From: Nocardia albiluteola
GTDB lineage: Bacteria > Actinomycetota > Actinomycetes > Mycobacteriales > Mycobacteriaceae
DNA: 64,000 nt
Direction of reading: 5' to 3'
Assembly: GCF_018860155.1 (NCBI RefSeq)
Contig: NZ_JAHKNI010000004.1
Location: forward strand, 434,001 to 498,000
The first letter of the stretch is position 1. Each line of letters begins with the position of its first letter. The notes under the pieces were generated by a model that saw nothing but the letters and a program-made list of their open reading frames with translations, was not told the origin of the DNA and did not search any database. Of the stretch, positions 25,950-35,159 are shown in pieces. Position numbers and translations under genes: made by a program.

Positions 25950-26033
25950 TCAGCGCGGGGTGAGGACGATGCGTTGATCGCCAGGGGTGCGCGAGTCGCC
26001 GCCCTCGGCCACGATATGCCGTGGCCGTGTCGT
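25950..26033 (-). pseudogene. Possible 3' remnant of a lost gene
   Basis: The minus strand reads HIVAEGGDSRTPGDQRIVL followed by TPR and a stop at 25950. This is protein-like but is cut off upstream by a stop after 28 codons, with no start signal. It could be the tail of a gene removed when the region was rearranged. Evidence is only the amino-acid character, so this is tentative. Confidence 0.2.
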
Positions 26034-26043
26034 TCACCAGCTT

Positions 26044-26526
26044 TCACCAGCTGGATTCGAGAGTTTGCTTGCCAGAGGGGAGTTCGACGACGTCGACGAG
26101 GGGGCCAACCGCCGCCGGATTGTCCCAGCCGGTAGAGGTTTCCGTGGCGTCGGCGTCCTGTTCGGTTGCGGAGGAATCGAATTCGTCCTCGACGGTCAGT
26201 CCCGCGGCCGCGAGCTGGTTGGTGAGCGCGGCGGCGTACCGGTCGTCGCTCAGGGCGCGTTCGAAGCCGGTGGCGGTTTCTCGGGCGAGATCGCAGGCCG
26301 CGGTGTGGGCGCGGACGATCTCGGTGGCCAGATCCGGCAACCCGATACCGGCGAGATCGTCCGCGAGGGTCAGATTGCGTATGCGGCCCGTGGCGTCGAC
26401 GGTGACCGCTATCGCGCCGTCCAGGGATTCTCCGCGGCAGCGGATAGCGGCGATGCCGCGCTGAACCTCCGCGGCTCGCGCCATCATTTGCTCCAGCGCG
26501 GTGTCCGTATGTGCCATGTGGCCCAT
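26044..26526 (-). CDS. YbaB/EbfC family DNA-binding-like protein
   Basis: 160 aa, ATG 26526 (a second ATG at 26517 is possible). The YbaB pattern is visible: an N-terminal helix (TALEQMMARAAEVQRGIAAI), a strand pair (GAIAVTVDATGRIRNLTL) and a following helix (LPDLATEIVRAHTAACDLA). Family members form dimers that bind DNA or, in ESX clusters, accompany EspC-like substrates. The C-terminal ~50 residues are acidic and low-complexity. Last gene of a three-gene minus operon, 2 bp after the DUF1023 gene. Confidence 0.8.
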   Translation of the reverse strand: MGHMAHTDTALEQMMARAAEVQRGIAAIRCRGESLDGAIAVTVDATGRIRNLTLADDLAGIGLPDLATEIVRAHTAACDLARETATGFERALSDDRYAAALTNQLAAAGLTVEDEFDSSATEQDADATETSTGWDNPAAVGPLVDVVELPSGKQTLESSW

Positions 26527-26528
26527 GG

Positions 26529-28244
26529 TCAGTCGACCTTGTTCGGCTGGTTGGTGATCAGGGCGCCCACGTTCTGTAGTGATCGGACGGGTGTGTTGCC
26601 GTTGATGTCGAAGTAATGACTGTGCGCCGCCGAGCTGTATCCGTCCTCGTACCAGGACCCCGAAGGACCGGGATCGGACGCGAACTTCCGGCCCCTGAAA
26701 TCCCCTGCGGCCGGGTCGACTCCCAGCGGGCCCTCCGGATCGACATGACTGCCGACGTGGGCACCCACGTAACCGAGGACGCTCGCGCCGACGGGGCCGC
26801 CGACCACCCAACCCAGCACGCCTCCGGCCGCGCCGCCCCCGAGGATCCCGTCGGTGTGCGAGAACACCGGAACCATGTCGTTCGCCGCGCGCGTCGCCCA
26901 GACGTGTTGGCTCACTTGGTCTTGCGGTACGCCGGTGAGGTGCAGATCGCTTGCATGGTCGACCGTGGTGCCGGGGCTCGCGATCAGAACCACCTGGTCC
27001 GCATCGAGAGTGCGGCCATGGCTCGCGGCGTCACCGATGAGGGTGGTGCCGTAGCTGTGGCCGACGACAGTGTTGAAGGAGGGGGCTCCGTCGTGCGAGG
27101 CACGCAGACCGCTCTGGAAACTGTCCAGTGCTGGCACGCCGGCGTCGGCGTAGGAGCTGCGCGTGGCGTCCAATTTCGACTGAGGCGCGTTGTAGCCGTA
27201 CCAGCAGACCACCGAGGTGCTGCCGGGAGCGCCACTCGCGGCCATCAACATATGCTGGCTGTTTCCCATGCCGCTGTGGATCTTCGACAGCTCCTGCCCC
27301 GTGCCGGGAACGTAGGTGGCAACGTACTGCGCGGTGTCGGGGTTCTGGAGGGCGATCGCGCCGTGACCTTGCGCGTCGATGTGCAGCAGGTAGGGGTCCG
27401 GGTTGTGCGGGTCGTTCAGGGCGGCGGCGACGGCCAGGTATCCGTCCTGTCCTGCGCCGCCCTGGGCCTGCAATTGCGTCAGATACAGGCGGTTGTAGTG
27501 GTCGCGGTCGACGCTGGGCATGCCGTCGATGTTGCCGATGGCCGGATCGGCGGCGGCCAGCGCATCCTTCTCGGCGGGAGTCAGCGTGACCCACCAGTCG
27601 TGGAACTGTTTCGGATCGGCGGCGTGGAAGATTAGTGTCAGCCCGGCGCGGAGTGGCTGGAAGCTCGCCGGTAGTGGCTCTGCGTTGGGGTTCTTCGCCA
27701 GTGCGGCGATCGCCTGGCTGGCATCGGAAATAGCGATGGCGGCAGCGGCGTCGAGCTCGTTGAAGCTGGCAACCGCGGGAACCAGATGGGACTCGATTTC
27801 CCTGGCTTGTTCGTCGGCGGCGGCCTGCGCCATCAATTTCACCATGGTGGTCAAATCCGGATTCGCCGGGCTGGTGATGGGCCGGAAGATCGTCGGCGGC
27901 GTGACGTGGCCGTCGGGCGCGACCGTGCATCCCGCTGCCTTGGCCTGGTCGTCGTAGGTCACGACGGTCTGGCGGGCCGGGCCGAGGGCGGCCGCGGCAT
28001 TGCCGAGCGCCTCGATCTGCGCATCGACCGCGGTGGCGAGGGCGCTGCCCGCGAGATGGTTGGCCAGGCTCGTCGCCGATGCCGCGGCCGCGCCGTCGCC
28101 TTTCCAGCTGCTCATGGTGTCGTCGACACCGCGGCGCATCTGGTCCAGGATCGAACTGAACGTGCGGTTCTTCGTGGTGAGGGTCTTCGACGTCGTTAGC
28201 AGGGCCTCCGGATTCGTGGCGCGAATCTGGTCGACGGTCGCCAT
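26529..28244 (-). CDS. Alpha/beta hydrolase (DUF1023) with N-terminal T7SS-type helical domain
   Basis: 571 aa. The first ~110 residues are helical and ESX-like (MATVDQIRATNPEALL, MSSWKGDGAAAASATSLANH). The C-terminal ~250 residues are the DUF1023 alpha/beta hydrolase with nucleophile motif VVGHSYGTTLIG (Gly-X-Ser-X-Gly) and a late Asp/His region (DMVPVFSHTDG). Mycobacterial relatives (such as Rv0963c-type proteins) are of unknown substrate. ATG 28244 overlaps the upstream gene's stop by one base. The longer frame to 28580 is rejected because it overlaps the coding EspC-like gene. Confidence 0.85.
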   Translation of the reverse strand: MATVDQIRATNPEALLTTSKTLTTKNRTFSSILDQMRRGVDDTMSSWKGDGAAAASATSLANHLAGSALATAVDAQIEALGNAAAALGPARQTVVTYDDQAKAAGCTVAPDGHVTPPTIFRPITSPANPDLTTMVKLMAQAAADEQAREIESHLVPAVASFNELDAAAAIAISDASQAIAALAKNPNAEPLPASFQPLRAGLTLIFHAADPKQFHDWWVTLTPAEKDALAAADPAIGNIDGMPSVDRDHYNRLYLTQLQAQGGAGQDGYLAVAAALNDPHNPDPYLLHIDAQGHGAIALQNPDTAQYVATYVPGTGQELSKIHSGMGNSQHMLMAASGAPGSTSVVCWYGYNAPQSKLDATRSSYADAGVPALDSFQSGLRASHDGAPSFNTVVGHSYGTTLIGDAASHGRTLDADQVVLIASPGTTVDHASDLHLTGVPQDQVSQHVWATRAANDMVPVFSHTDGILGGGAAGGVLGWVVGGPVGASVLGYVGAHVGSHVDPEGPLGVDPAAGDFRGRKFASDPGPSGSWYEDGYSSAAHSHYFDINGNTPVRSLQNVGALITNQPNKVD

Positions 28245-28540
28245 CAGGCCGCGCCCCGGTCGTAGTTCGCGAGTGCGGTGGAGTTCTCGGTATCCATCGC
28301 GTGGTAGTCCTTGATGCCGGCGATGCACGCGGAGGACATGTCTTCGATCGCCCGGGAGATCTGCGCGTATCCGGCCAGGATCGGATCGGCGAGGCTTCCG
28401 GCCGCCGTACCGGTGGCCGTGTCCTTCATTGCTGATGCGGCCGCCGAGGCGTCTTCGCGGGGATTGATCACCGCGATGGATTTGGACTGAAAGCTCAGCA
28501 TTGTGGCCAGTGGCCCCAGAACAGCTGTATCGACTTGCAC
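28244..28540 (-). CDS. EspC-like T7SS-associated small helical protein
   Basis: 98 aa from GTG 28540, with a GGGGGGA ribosome site just upstream. Two predicted amphipathic helices flank a short turn, and the C terminus (CIAGIKDYHAMDTENSTALANY) has the D-Y-...-T-E-N-...-A-L arrangement of EspC/DUF2580-type ESX-associated proteins. Probably a secreted substrate or partner acting with the DUF1023 hydrolase whose start overlaps its stop. First gene of the operon, with a plausible promoter at 28592-28619. Confidence 0.75.
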   Translation of the reverse strand: MQVDTAVLGPLATMLSFQSKSIAVINPREDASAAASAMKDTATGTAAGSLADPILAGYAQISRAIEDMSSACIAGIKDYHAMDTENSTALANYDRGAA

Positions 28541-28591
28541 GACGATCCCCCCGATTGTCCCTCGCATTGCACAGGTGCATCGCTCGAATTC

Positions 28592-28619
28592 ATTGTCCAG
28601 CACCGAAAATCGTTGACAA
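28592..28619 (-). promoter_or_regulatory. Probable sigma-70-type promoter of the EspC-like operon
   Basis: On the minus strand TTGTCA (28619-28614) is followed after 16 bp by GACAAT (28597-28592), about 52 bp before the GTG start. Both hexamers are near consensus for this GC content. Confidence 0.45.
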
Positions 28620-28835
28620 CTCCACCTTAGAGCAGTAAGCGGATTCTTGAACATCCGCCTGCCAGCGGATGTTTGCACGCGTTGCGGCCGACCCGGGACC
28701 GGGCCCGTCGGTGCCCGGCGGGTGGGTTGTGTACCGTTGATCGTGGGCTTTACGGTGCATAAACGCTTGTGCCCACCGCCCCGTGCCCGGTAGAGCTGAG
28801 TGTGAGTGGCGGCGGTCCACTCCGGAGGAGGACCT

Positions 28836-29708
28836 GTGCAAACCGTGCACGAACCGATCTTCACCTCGGTCGACGAGGTGATCGACCGGCTGGCCACGAC
28901 CGGGTATCTGGCCGACAAGGCGACGGCCACCTCGGTGTTCCTCGCGGACCGGCTCGGCAAGCCGCTGCTCATCGAGGGGCCCGCGGGTGTGGGAAAGACC
29001 GAGCTGGCGCGGGCGGTCGCGCAGGTTGCCGGCGCGGAGCTGGTCCGGCTGCAGTGCTACGAGGGCATCGACGAGGCGCGAGCACTGTACGAGTGGAATC
29101 ACGCCAAGCAGATTCTGCGCATTCAGGCTTCCAGCGAGAACGGCTGGGCGGAAACGAAATCCGACGTGTTCAGCGAGGAATTCCTGCTCTCGCGCCCGCT
29201 GCTGACCGCGATCCGGCGCAGTGACCCGACGGTGTTGCTGATCGACGAGGCCGACAAGGCCGACGTCGAGATCGAGGGCCTGATGCTGGAGGTGCTCAGC
29301 GATTTCGCGGTGACCGTGCCCGAGCTCGGCACCATCACCGCCACCCGCATGCCGTTCGTGGTGCTCACCTCCAACGCCACCCGCGAACTGTCCGAGGCGC
29401 TCAAGCGGCGCTGCCTCTACCTGCACATCGACTTCCCCGGCGAGGAGCTCGAGCGCCGGATCCTGGCCAGCCGGGTACCCGAGCTGCAGCCCTCGGTGGC
29501 GGCGCAGCTGGTGCGGATCGTGCACGTGCTGCGCGGGATGCAGCTCAAGAAGCTGCCCTCGGTGGCGGAATCCATCGACTGGGGCCACACGCTGCTGGCC
29601 CTGGGCCTGAAGGATCTGGACGACAACGCCGTGCGCGCCACCCTCGGCGTGGTGCTCAAACACCGCAGCGACCACCAGCGCGCGCTGGCCGAGCTGAAGC
29701 TGGCCTGA
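28836..29708 (+). CDS. MoxR family AAA+ ATPase
   Basis: 290 aa, GTG 28836 with GGAGGA upstream. Walker A is LIEGPAGVGKTELARAV (about residues 48-64) and Walker B is PTVLLIDEADKAD, with a sensor-1 FVVLTSNATRELSE. MoxR ATPases act with von Willebrand factor A partners as chaperones for protein or metallocofactor maturation. The next gene is the VWA partner with a 1-bp overlap. The pair follows proA in mycobacteria (Rv2426c/Rv2425c); here the toxin island and the EspC-like operon separate them from proA. Confidence 0.93.
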   Translation: MQTVHEPIFTSVDEVIDRLATTGYLADKATATSVFLADRLGKPLLIEGPAGVGKTELARAVAQVAGAELVRLQCYEGIDEARALYEWNHAKQILRIQASSENGWAETKSDVFSEEFLLSRPLLTAIRRSDPTVLLIDEADKADVEIEGLMLEVLSDFAVTVPELGTITATRMPFVVLTSNATRELSEALKRRCLYLHIDFPGEELERRILASRVPELQPSVAAQLVRIVHVLRGMQLKKLPSVAESIDWGHTLLALGLKDLDDNAVRATLGVVLKHRSDHQRALAELKLA

Positions 29709-31159
29709 TGTTCGGCGGCAGATCCCGTCCGCCGGCCGTCCGCACACCGGCCGACCTGCCGGACAATGCCCCGCACGGGCTGCCCGGACATCTGGTCGGA
29801 TTCGTGGAGGCGTTGCGCGCCAAGGGAATCCCCGTCGGCCCCTCGGAGACCGTGGACGCCGGTCAGGTACTGACGGTGCTGGATCTGCTGGATCGCGAGA
29901 TGGTGCGCGAGGGCCTGGCGTGCGCGCTGCTGCGCCGCCCCTCCCAGCGCGCCACCTTCGACGGGCTGTTCGACCTGTGGTTTCCCGCCGCGCTCGGCGA
30001 GCGCACCGGCGCGGACGAGATCGAGATCCCGCGCCGGCCGGACGGCGAGGTCGACATCCTCGAGCTGCGAAAGATGCTCGCGGAGTTGCTCGTTGCCGAT
30101 CCGTCGGGGGAACGCACCCGCGCCCTGCAGGAGCTCGCGGCGCAGATGGTCGAACAGATGGGGCAGTACCAGTCGGCCGGTGGCCCCTCGTTCTCCGCGT
30201 ACCAGACCCTGAAGGACGTGCAGCCGGAACTGCTGGTCAGCAAGCTGCTCGCGGGATTGGCTGCGGGCGTGGATGATTCGGACTTCGGCTCCGAAATCGC
30301 GCGGCGCGCGGCGCGTTCGCGGGTCAAGGAGTTCCGCGCCACGGTCGAGGCCGAGACCAGGCGCCGCGTCGCCGAGCGGATCGGGCGCGAGCGGGTGGCC
30401 TCCTACGGCGTGCAGCGCCAGGCCGAGGACGCGGACTTCCTGCGCATCTCCGAGAACGAGCTTGCCGAGCTGCGACGCAGCAGCCAGCGGCTGGCCCGCG
30501 TGCTGGCCTCGCGTCTGGCCGCCCGCCGCCGTCGCGCCCGCCGCGGCGAGATCGATCTGCGCCGAACGCTGCGCCGATCGATGTCCACCGGCGGCGTGCC
30601 GATCGATCTGGCCACCCGCAAGCCGCGCCCCGGCCGCCCGGATCTGGTGCTGCTGTGCGATATTTCGGGATCGGTGGCCGGATTCTCCAGCTTCACCATG
30701 CTGCTGGTGGACGCGCTGCGCGAACAGTTCTCCCGGGTACGCATTTTCGCGTTCGTGGACCGGGCCGACGAGGTCACCCACCTGTTCGACCAGGTCACCC
30801 CGCTGGATCAGGTGACCCGGCGCATCTTCAGCGAGACGAAGGTCGTCGGCATCGAGGGGCACTCCGATTACGGTGCGGCCCTGGACGGATTTGCCGAAGG
30901 CTGGCCCGACGCGGTCACCAGCCGCACCTCGCTGCTGATCCTCGGCGATGCCCGGACCAACTACCGCGACCCCGCGCTGGACACGCTGCGCCGGCTGACC
31001 GAGACCGCCAAGCACGCCTACTGGCTCAATCCCGAGGCGGAGAAGGCGTGGGGCACAGGAGATTCCGCGGCACGTCGGTACGCGGAGATCATCGAGATGT
31101 ACGAATGTCGTTCGGCGCGCCAGCTGACCGCGGTCGTGGGGCAGCTGCTGCCGGTGTGA
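29708..31159 (+). CDS. VWA domain (CoxE-like) protein, partner of MoxR
   Basis: 483 aa, ATG overlapping the MoxR stop (TGATG). A long helical N-terminal half (~1-290) precedes a VWA domain with the MIDAS motif Asp-X-Ser-X-Ser in LVLLCDISGSVAGFS (about residue 318), an FVDRADEVTHLFDQV segment and LLILGDARTNY. This is the CoxE/YehP-like architecture. It probably presents clients to the MoxR ATPase; the client is unknown. Confidence 0.92.
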   Translation: MFGGRSRPPAVRTPADLPDNAPHGLPGHLVGFVEALRAKGIPVGPSETVDAGQVLTVLDLLDREMVREGLACALLRRPSQRATFDGLFDLWFPAALGERTGADEIEIPRRPDGEVDILELRKMLAELLVADPSGERTRALQELAAQMVEQMGQYQSAGGPSFSAYQTLKDVQPELLVSKLLAGLAAGVDDSDFGSEIARRAARSRVKEFRATVEAETRRRVAERIGRERVASYGVQRQAEDADFLRISENELAELRRSSQRLARVLASRLAARRRRARRGEIDLRRTLRRSMSTGGVPIDLATRKPRPGRPDLVLLCDISGSVAGFSSFTMLLVDALREQFSRVRIFAFVDRADEVTHLFDQVTPLDQVTRRIFSETKVVGIEGHSDYGAALDGFAEGWPDAVTSRTSLLILGDARTNYRDPALDTLRRLTETAKHAYWLNPEAEKAWGTGDSAARRYAEIIEMYECRSARQLTAVVGQLLPV

Positions 31160-31235
31160 GGGCGGCCGCACGGCGCGCCGGCGGGTATTAGGTTTTCTTA
31201 AGCGCACGGCAGGGGAGCGTGGTGACCATGCTCGC

Positions 31236-33194
31236 ATGGATACCGCGGAGATCCGGCACGCGCTCACCAGTGCCCGTACCGTACCGGACGGCAGTGGCCG
31301 CACCCGCCGCCTCGAGGCGCTCGCCGACGCCGCGCGCGACGGCGCCGACCGGCTGGCCGAGGCGGAGGTCCTGCTGGACCTCGTCCGGGCGTACACCTAT
31401 GCGGGGGAACGGGACCTGGCACCGTCGGCCTTCGACCGGCTGCTGCGCGTCTTCGACGACAATGCCGGCGCGGTGGGCGCGCTGTCGCATTCGGTGCACT
31501 GGTACCTGAAGTGGATGACGCACAACCTCATCGACAATCCGGCGGTGTCGCTCACCACCGTGTACCACTGGCTCGATGAGCTCGAAAGGCGATACCGTGC
31601 AGCGGAATACAGTATGCGACCCGTGCTGAAGCTGCGCTCGGCGCTGGCCCGCAATCTGGGCGATTACGAGACCGCCGCACGGCTGCGCGAGGAGTCGCTG
31701 GCCGCCCCGCGTGACACCATGACCGATTGCGAGGCCTGCGAATGCCATTGGGCGGGAACGTTGTCCGTGGCAATGGGCGAGGATCGGGATGCGCTGGAGC
31801 GCTGGGCGCCGGTGCTCAACGGCAGGCGGCGCTGCGCCGAGGAGCCGCATCGCATCCGGGCGCACGCCCTGCTGCCGCTGGTCCGTGCCGGTAGGGTCGG
31901 CGAGGCCCGCAGCGCGCATCTGACCGGATATCCGCTGGTCCGTGACAAGCCCGGGCTGCGGTACGCGGTCGCGCAGCACATCGAGTTCTGCGCCCTGACC
32001 GGCAACGAGGCCCGCGGCCTGGACATCCTGGCCGAACACGCGGGCTGGCTCACCGACGCGGGCGCCGATGCCGATCTGCGTCTCGAATTCGCCACCGGGG
32101 CAGGGGTGCTGCTGCGCCGGCTGGTCGAGCTGGGGCACGGCGATCTGCTGGTCGGCAGCCGGACGGCGGGGTCCGTCCTGGCCGAGCTGCTCCTCGAGAT
32201 CGACACCCTGTGCAACCGGTACGACACCCGCAACGGCACCGATGCGGTCAGCACCGCCATCCGGGCGCGCCTGGTCGCGGCGCCGCTGCTGGACCGTCTG
32301 CCGCTCGGCATCAAGAGCTCCACGTCGCTGCGGCCGGTCGCGACGCACCACGCGGATCCGTCCGCCGAGGCGGCGCGGTGGGCCGGCCGGCTCGGCGAGC
32401 TCGCCGCGGCCCGGCTGGCGGCCGACCCGGCCGGCGCCGAGCAGCGCCTGCGGCATGCCTTGAACGTCGGGGCGCGAGTACTCTCGCCCGAGCAGCTGGC
32501 TCGGCTGAGTTCGCTACTGGTAACGGCGATCTCGGTGCAGCCGGGCCGGGAATCGGCGCTGGCCGACGCGGCCGTGACCGCGGCCTGGCGCTGGGAGACC
32601 CTGTCCGAGGCCGACGCGGTGCATCACGCCCTGGTCGCCGCCCGCGCCTGCCATCGCGCCGGGCGCCACGGTGAGGCGGCCGCGCTGTTCGAACAGCCCC
32701 TCTCGCTCGCACCGGCGGAGCCCGGCACCGACATTCCGTATCCGCCGTCCGAGATCGCGCTGATTCGAAGGCAATTCGGGGAATCGCTGAACGGTCTGAA
32801 CCGATATCCCGATGCTGCAGCGCAATTCACCGAGGGTGCCCGGCTGGTCCTCGACACCCCCGCGCATCGTGAGTTGCATGCGGAGCTCGAGCACGCCGCC
32901 GCGGCGGCGCTGTCGCTGAGCGGCCGCGACGCCGATGCTCTGGCCGCCTACCTGCGCGCCGCCGAGCTGTTCGATGTCCTCGATCGGCTCGCCGCGCGCG
33001 CCCGGTGCCTGCGCGCGGCGGCATGGCTGCAGTTCTGGGGCGAATCCCGCGAGCAGGGGCTGGGAACCATGCGGACTCTGCTCTCGGATCTCGTGCTGCG
33101 TGCGGAGGCCGCGCCCGCTCCGGAGGTCGATGCCGAACTCGTGCAGACCCGTCGCCAGCTCGAGGCCATGCTGGACGAGGAGCGTGCCGAGTGA
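31236..33194 (+). CDS. Large helical (TPR-like) protein of unknown function
   Basis: 652 aa. Repeated Ala/Leu/Arg-rich helix pairs through the whole length (for example EAEVLLDLVRAYTYAGERDL and HALVAARACHRAGRHGEAAA) suggest an alpha-solenoid of tetratricopeptide type. A Cys/His cluster CEACECHW near residues 167-174 could bind metal. No enzymatic motif or membrane segment was seen. It lies between the MoxR/VWA pair and nadD, where mycobacteria have other genes, so it is lineage-specific here. Its stop overlaps a small secreted-type ORF. Confidence 0.75.
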   Translation: MDTAEIRHALTSARTVPDGSGRTRRLEALADAARDGADRLAEAEVLLDLVRAYTYAGERDLAPSAFDRLLRVFDDNAGAVGALSHSVHWYLKWMTHNLIDNPAVSLTTVYHWLDELERRYRAAEYSMRPVLKLRSALARNLGDYETAARLREESLAAPRDTMTDCEACECHWAGTLSVAMGEDRDALERWAPVLNGRRRCAEEPHRIRAHALLPLVRAGRVGEARSAHLTGYPLVRDKPGLRYAVAQHIEFCALTGNEARGLDILAEHAGWLTDAGADADLRLEFATGAGVLLRRLVELGHGDLLVGSRTAGSVLAELLLEIDTLCNRYDTRNGTDAVSTAIRARLVAAPLLDRLPLGIKSSTSLRPVATHHADPSAEAARWAGRLGELAAARLAADPAGAEQRLRHALNVGARVLSPEQLARLSSLLVTAISVQPGRESALADAAVTAAWRWETLSEADAVHHALVAARACHRAGRHGEAAALFEQPLSLAPAEPGTDIPYPPSEIALIRRQFGESLNGLNRYPDAAAQFTEGARLVLDTPAHRELHAELEHAAAAALSLSGRDADALAAYLRAAELFDVLDRLAARARCLRAAAWLQFWGESREQGLGTMRTLLSDLVLRAEAAPAPEVDAELVQTRRQLEAMLDEERAE

Positions 33195-33364
33195 CCCGCC
33201 TCGCGGTGGTGCTGACGGTGGCCGCCCTGATGGCTATCGCCCTGTGCACCGGGTCCGGTTCGGCGACCTGTGCGGCCGCCGGCTCGCCGCACCACCATCG
33301 CACCTCGGTCGTGCGCGTGGAGCGCTGCGCCGCCGCCGGGTTCCGGACCCTGGTGGATCGCTGA
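33191..33364 (+). CDS. Small exported or membrane peptide
   Basis: 57 aa, GTG 33191 overlapping the upstream stop (GTGA). A hydrophobic N terminus (LAVVLTVAALMAIALCTG) is followed by a short Cys/His/Arg-rich tail (CAAAGSPHHHRTSVVRVERC). The hydrophobic segment could be a signal peptide or a single membrane anchor. Coupling to the TPR-like gene supports translation. Function unknown. Confidence 0.5.
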   Translation: MTRLAVVLTVAALMAIALCTGSGSATCAAAGSPHHHRTSVVRVERCAAAGFRTLVDR

Positions 33365-33433
33365 CAGCCCGTCTCCGCCGTCGGGGGGCGCGGTAACGGG
33401 GGGTTCGTACACCGCCCAGTAAGCTCGACAGCC

Positions 33434-34066
33434 GTGCAAGAAACAGGCCGGCGCAAACTGGGCGTGATGGGCGGAACGTTCGACCCCGTCCACCATGGGC
33501 ATCTGGTCGCCGCCAGCGAGGTCGCGCATCGTTTCGATCTCGACGAGGTCATCTTCGTGCCGACCGGGGAACCCTGGCAGAAGGCGGGAAAGCAGGTCAG
33601 TCCGGCCGAGGATCGCTATCTGATGACGGTGATCGCCACCGCCTCCAATCCGCGGTTCTCGGTCAGCCGGGTCGACATCGACCGCGGCAAGACCACCTAC
33701 ACCGTCGACACGCTGCGTGACCTGCAGGCACAGCATCCGGATGCGGAGCTGTACTTCATCACCGGTGCGGACGCGTTGTCCAACATCCTGACATGGCAGG
33801 ATTGGGCGGAACTGTTCGAACTCGCGAAGTTCGTCGGGGTGAGCCGTCCGGGATACGACCTGAATATCGAGGACCTCGAGAAACACCTTCAGGACAGTCC
33901 GGACGATGCGGTGACCGTGATCGAGATCCCGGCCCTGGCGATCTCCTCGAGCGAGTGCCGCCGCCGCGCGTCCCAAGGCCGGCCGGTGTGGTACCTCGTT
34001 CCGGACGGGGTCGTGCAGTACATATCGAAACGGCACCTCTACGTGCCGGGGAGGAACGGAAGGTAG
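33434..34066 (+). CDS. nadD: Nicotinate-nucleotide adenylyltransferase
   Basis: 210 aa, GTG 33434. It makes deamido-NAD from nicotinate mononucleotide and ATP in NAD synthesis. The nucleotidyltransferase signature [13 protein letters not shown] (residues ~12-24) and the late ISSSECRRR motif (the family's ISST-x-IR) are present, with [15 protein letters not shown] in between. It begins the conserved nadD-rsfS-gpgP-octT block; rsfS starts 4 bp after its stop. Confidence 0.95.
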   Translation: MQETGRRKLGVMGGTFDPVHHGHLVAASEVAHRFDLDEVIFVPTGEPWQKAGKQVSPAEDRYLMTVIATASNPRFSVSRVDIDRGKTTYTVDTLRDLQAQHPDAELYFITGADALSNILTWQDWAELFELAKFVGVSRPGYDLNIEDLEKHLQDSPDDAVTVIEIPALAISSSECRRRASQGRPVWYLVPDGVVQYISKRHLYVPGRNGR

Positions 34067-34070
34067 GCCT

Positions 34071-34454
34071 ATGACAGCATCCGCCGAGGCAGCGCAGATG
34101 GCGCAGGTGGCTGCGCTCGCGGCCGACGAGAAGCTGGCCACCGACGTGGTCGTGCTCGACGTGTCCGAACAGCTGGTGATCACCGACTGCTTCGTCATCG
34201 CGTCCGCGCCCAACGAGCGTCAGGTCAACGCCATCGTCGACAACGTCGAGGAGAAGCTGCGGCTGGCCGGGCACAAGCCCGTGCGCCGTGAGGGCACCCG
34301 CGAGGGTCGCTGGGTGCTGCTCGACTACGTCGAGGTGGTGGTGCACATCCAGCACAGCGACGAACGCGATTTCTATGGGCTGGAACGGCTCTGGAAGGAT
34401 TGCCCGGCGATTCCGGTCGACGGGATAGGGGAATCCGGGACTCCCGGCGAGTGA
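34071..34454 (+). CDS. rsfS: Ribosomal silencing factor
   Basis: 127 aa RsfS/Iojap family. Core features: VVLDVSEQLVITDCFVIASA, VNAIVDNVEEKL and WVLLDYVEVVVHIQHSDERDFY. RsfS binds uL14 of the 50S subunit and blocks subunit joining when nutrients are scarce. ATG 34071 is 4 bp after the nadD stop, an arrangement kept across actinobacteria. Confidence 0.95.
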   Translation: MTASAEAAQMAQVAALAADEKLATDVVVLDVSEQLVITDCFVIASAPNERQVNAIVDNVEEKLRLAGHKPVRREGTREGRWVLLDYVEVVVHIQHSDERDFYGLERLWKDCPAIPVDGIGESGTPGE

Positions 34455-34490
34455 CCGCCGGTCCGCGCGCGGGAGAATTTTCGGACAGAT

Positions 34491-35159
34491 ATGGAACCTA
34501 TGAGTAAGCACGCGGGCGTGCGCCGGTTGATCCTGTTGCGGCACGGTCAGACCGAATGGAACGCCACCGACCGCATGCAGGGCCAGTACGACACCGAGCT
34601 GAGCGAACTCGGCCGCCGCCAGGCCAAGGTTGCGGCCCGCGAGCTGGGCGGGAGCGATGCGATCGCCCTGCTCTCCTCGGACCTGCGGCGCGCCTATGAC
34701 ACCGCCGCTGCGCTGGCCGAGTGCAGCGGCCTGGACATCGTGCCTGATCCGCGGCTGCGCGAGACGCTGCTGGGTGAGTGGCAGGGCCTGACGCATGTCG
34801 AGGTGGACGCGCGGTGGCCCGGGGCCCGCCAGCGTTGGCGCCTGGATGTGAATTTCACCCCGCCCGGCGGCGAGAGCAAGGCCGAGGTGGGCGCGCGGGC
34901 GCTGCCGGTCGTGCGGGAGCTGTTCGCCGCGCGCGCGGACTGGCCCGGTCGTACCATCATCCTGGTCGCGCACGGCGGGTTGATCGCCGCTCTGACTGCC
35001 GCATTGCTCGAGTTGCCCCCCGCGAACTGGCCCGTCCTGGGTGGACTGGCGAATACCAGCTGGGTGCAGCTGAGCAGCCACGGTCCGAGCATCGAGCAGC
35101 CCGGGTGGCGGCTCGATGTCTGGAACGCGGCGGCAAAGGTAGCACCTGATGTCCTCTGA
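34491..35159 (+). CDS. gpgP: Histidine phosphatase, glucosyl-3-phosphoglycerate phosphatase
   Basis: 222 aa (ATG 34491; ATG 34500 is an alternative). Phosphoglycerate-mutase-like fold with the catalytic RHGQTEWN motif (about residue 17), the acid/base Glu in [11 protein letters not shown], and the second His in [11 protein letters not shown]. By position after rsfS and before the octT homologue it corresponds to mycobacterial GpgP (Rv2419c), which removes phosphate from glucosyl-3-phosphoglycerate on the way to methylglucose lipopolysaccharide. Overlaps octT by 11 bp. Confidence 0.88.
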   Translation: MEPMSKHAGVRRLILLRHGQTEWNATDRMQGQYDTELSELGRRQAKVAARELGGSDAIALLSSDLRRAYDTAAALAECSGLDIVPDPRLRETLLGEWQGLTHVEVDARWPGARQRWRLDVNFTPPGGESKAEVGARALPVVRELFAARADWPGRTIILVAHGGLIAALTAALLELPPANWPVLGGLANTSWVQLSSHGPSIEQPGWRLDVWNAAAKVAPDVL

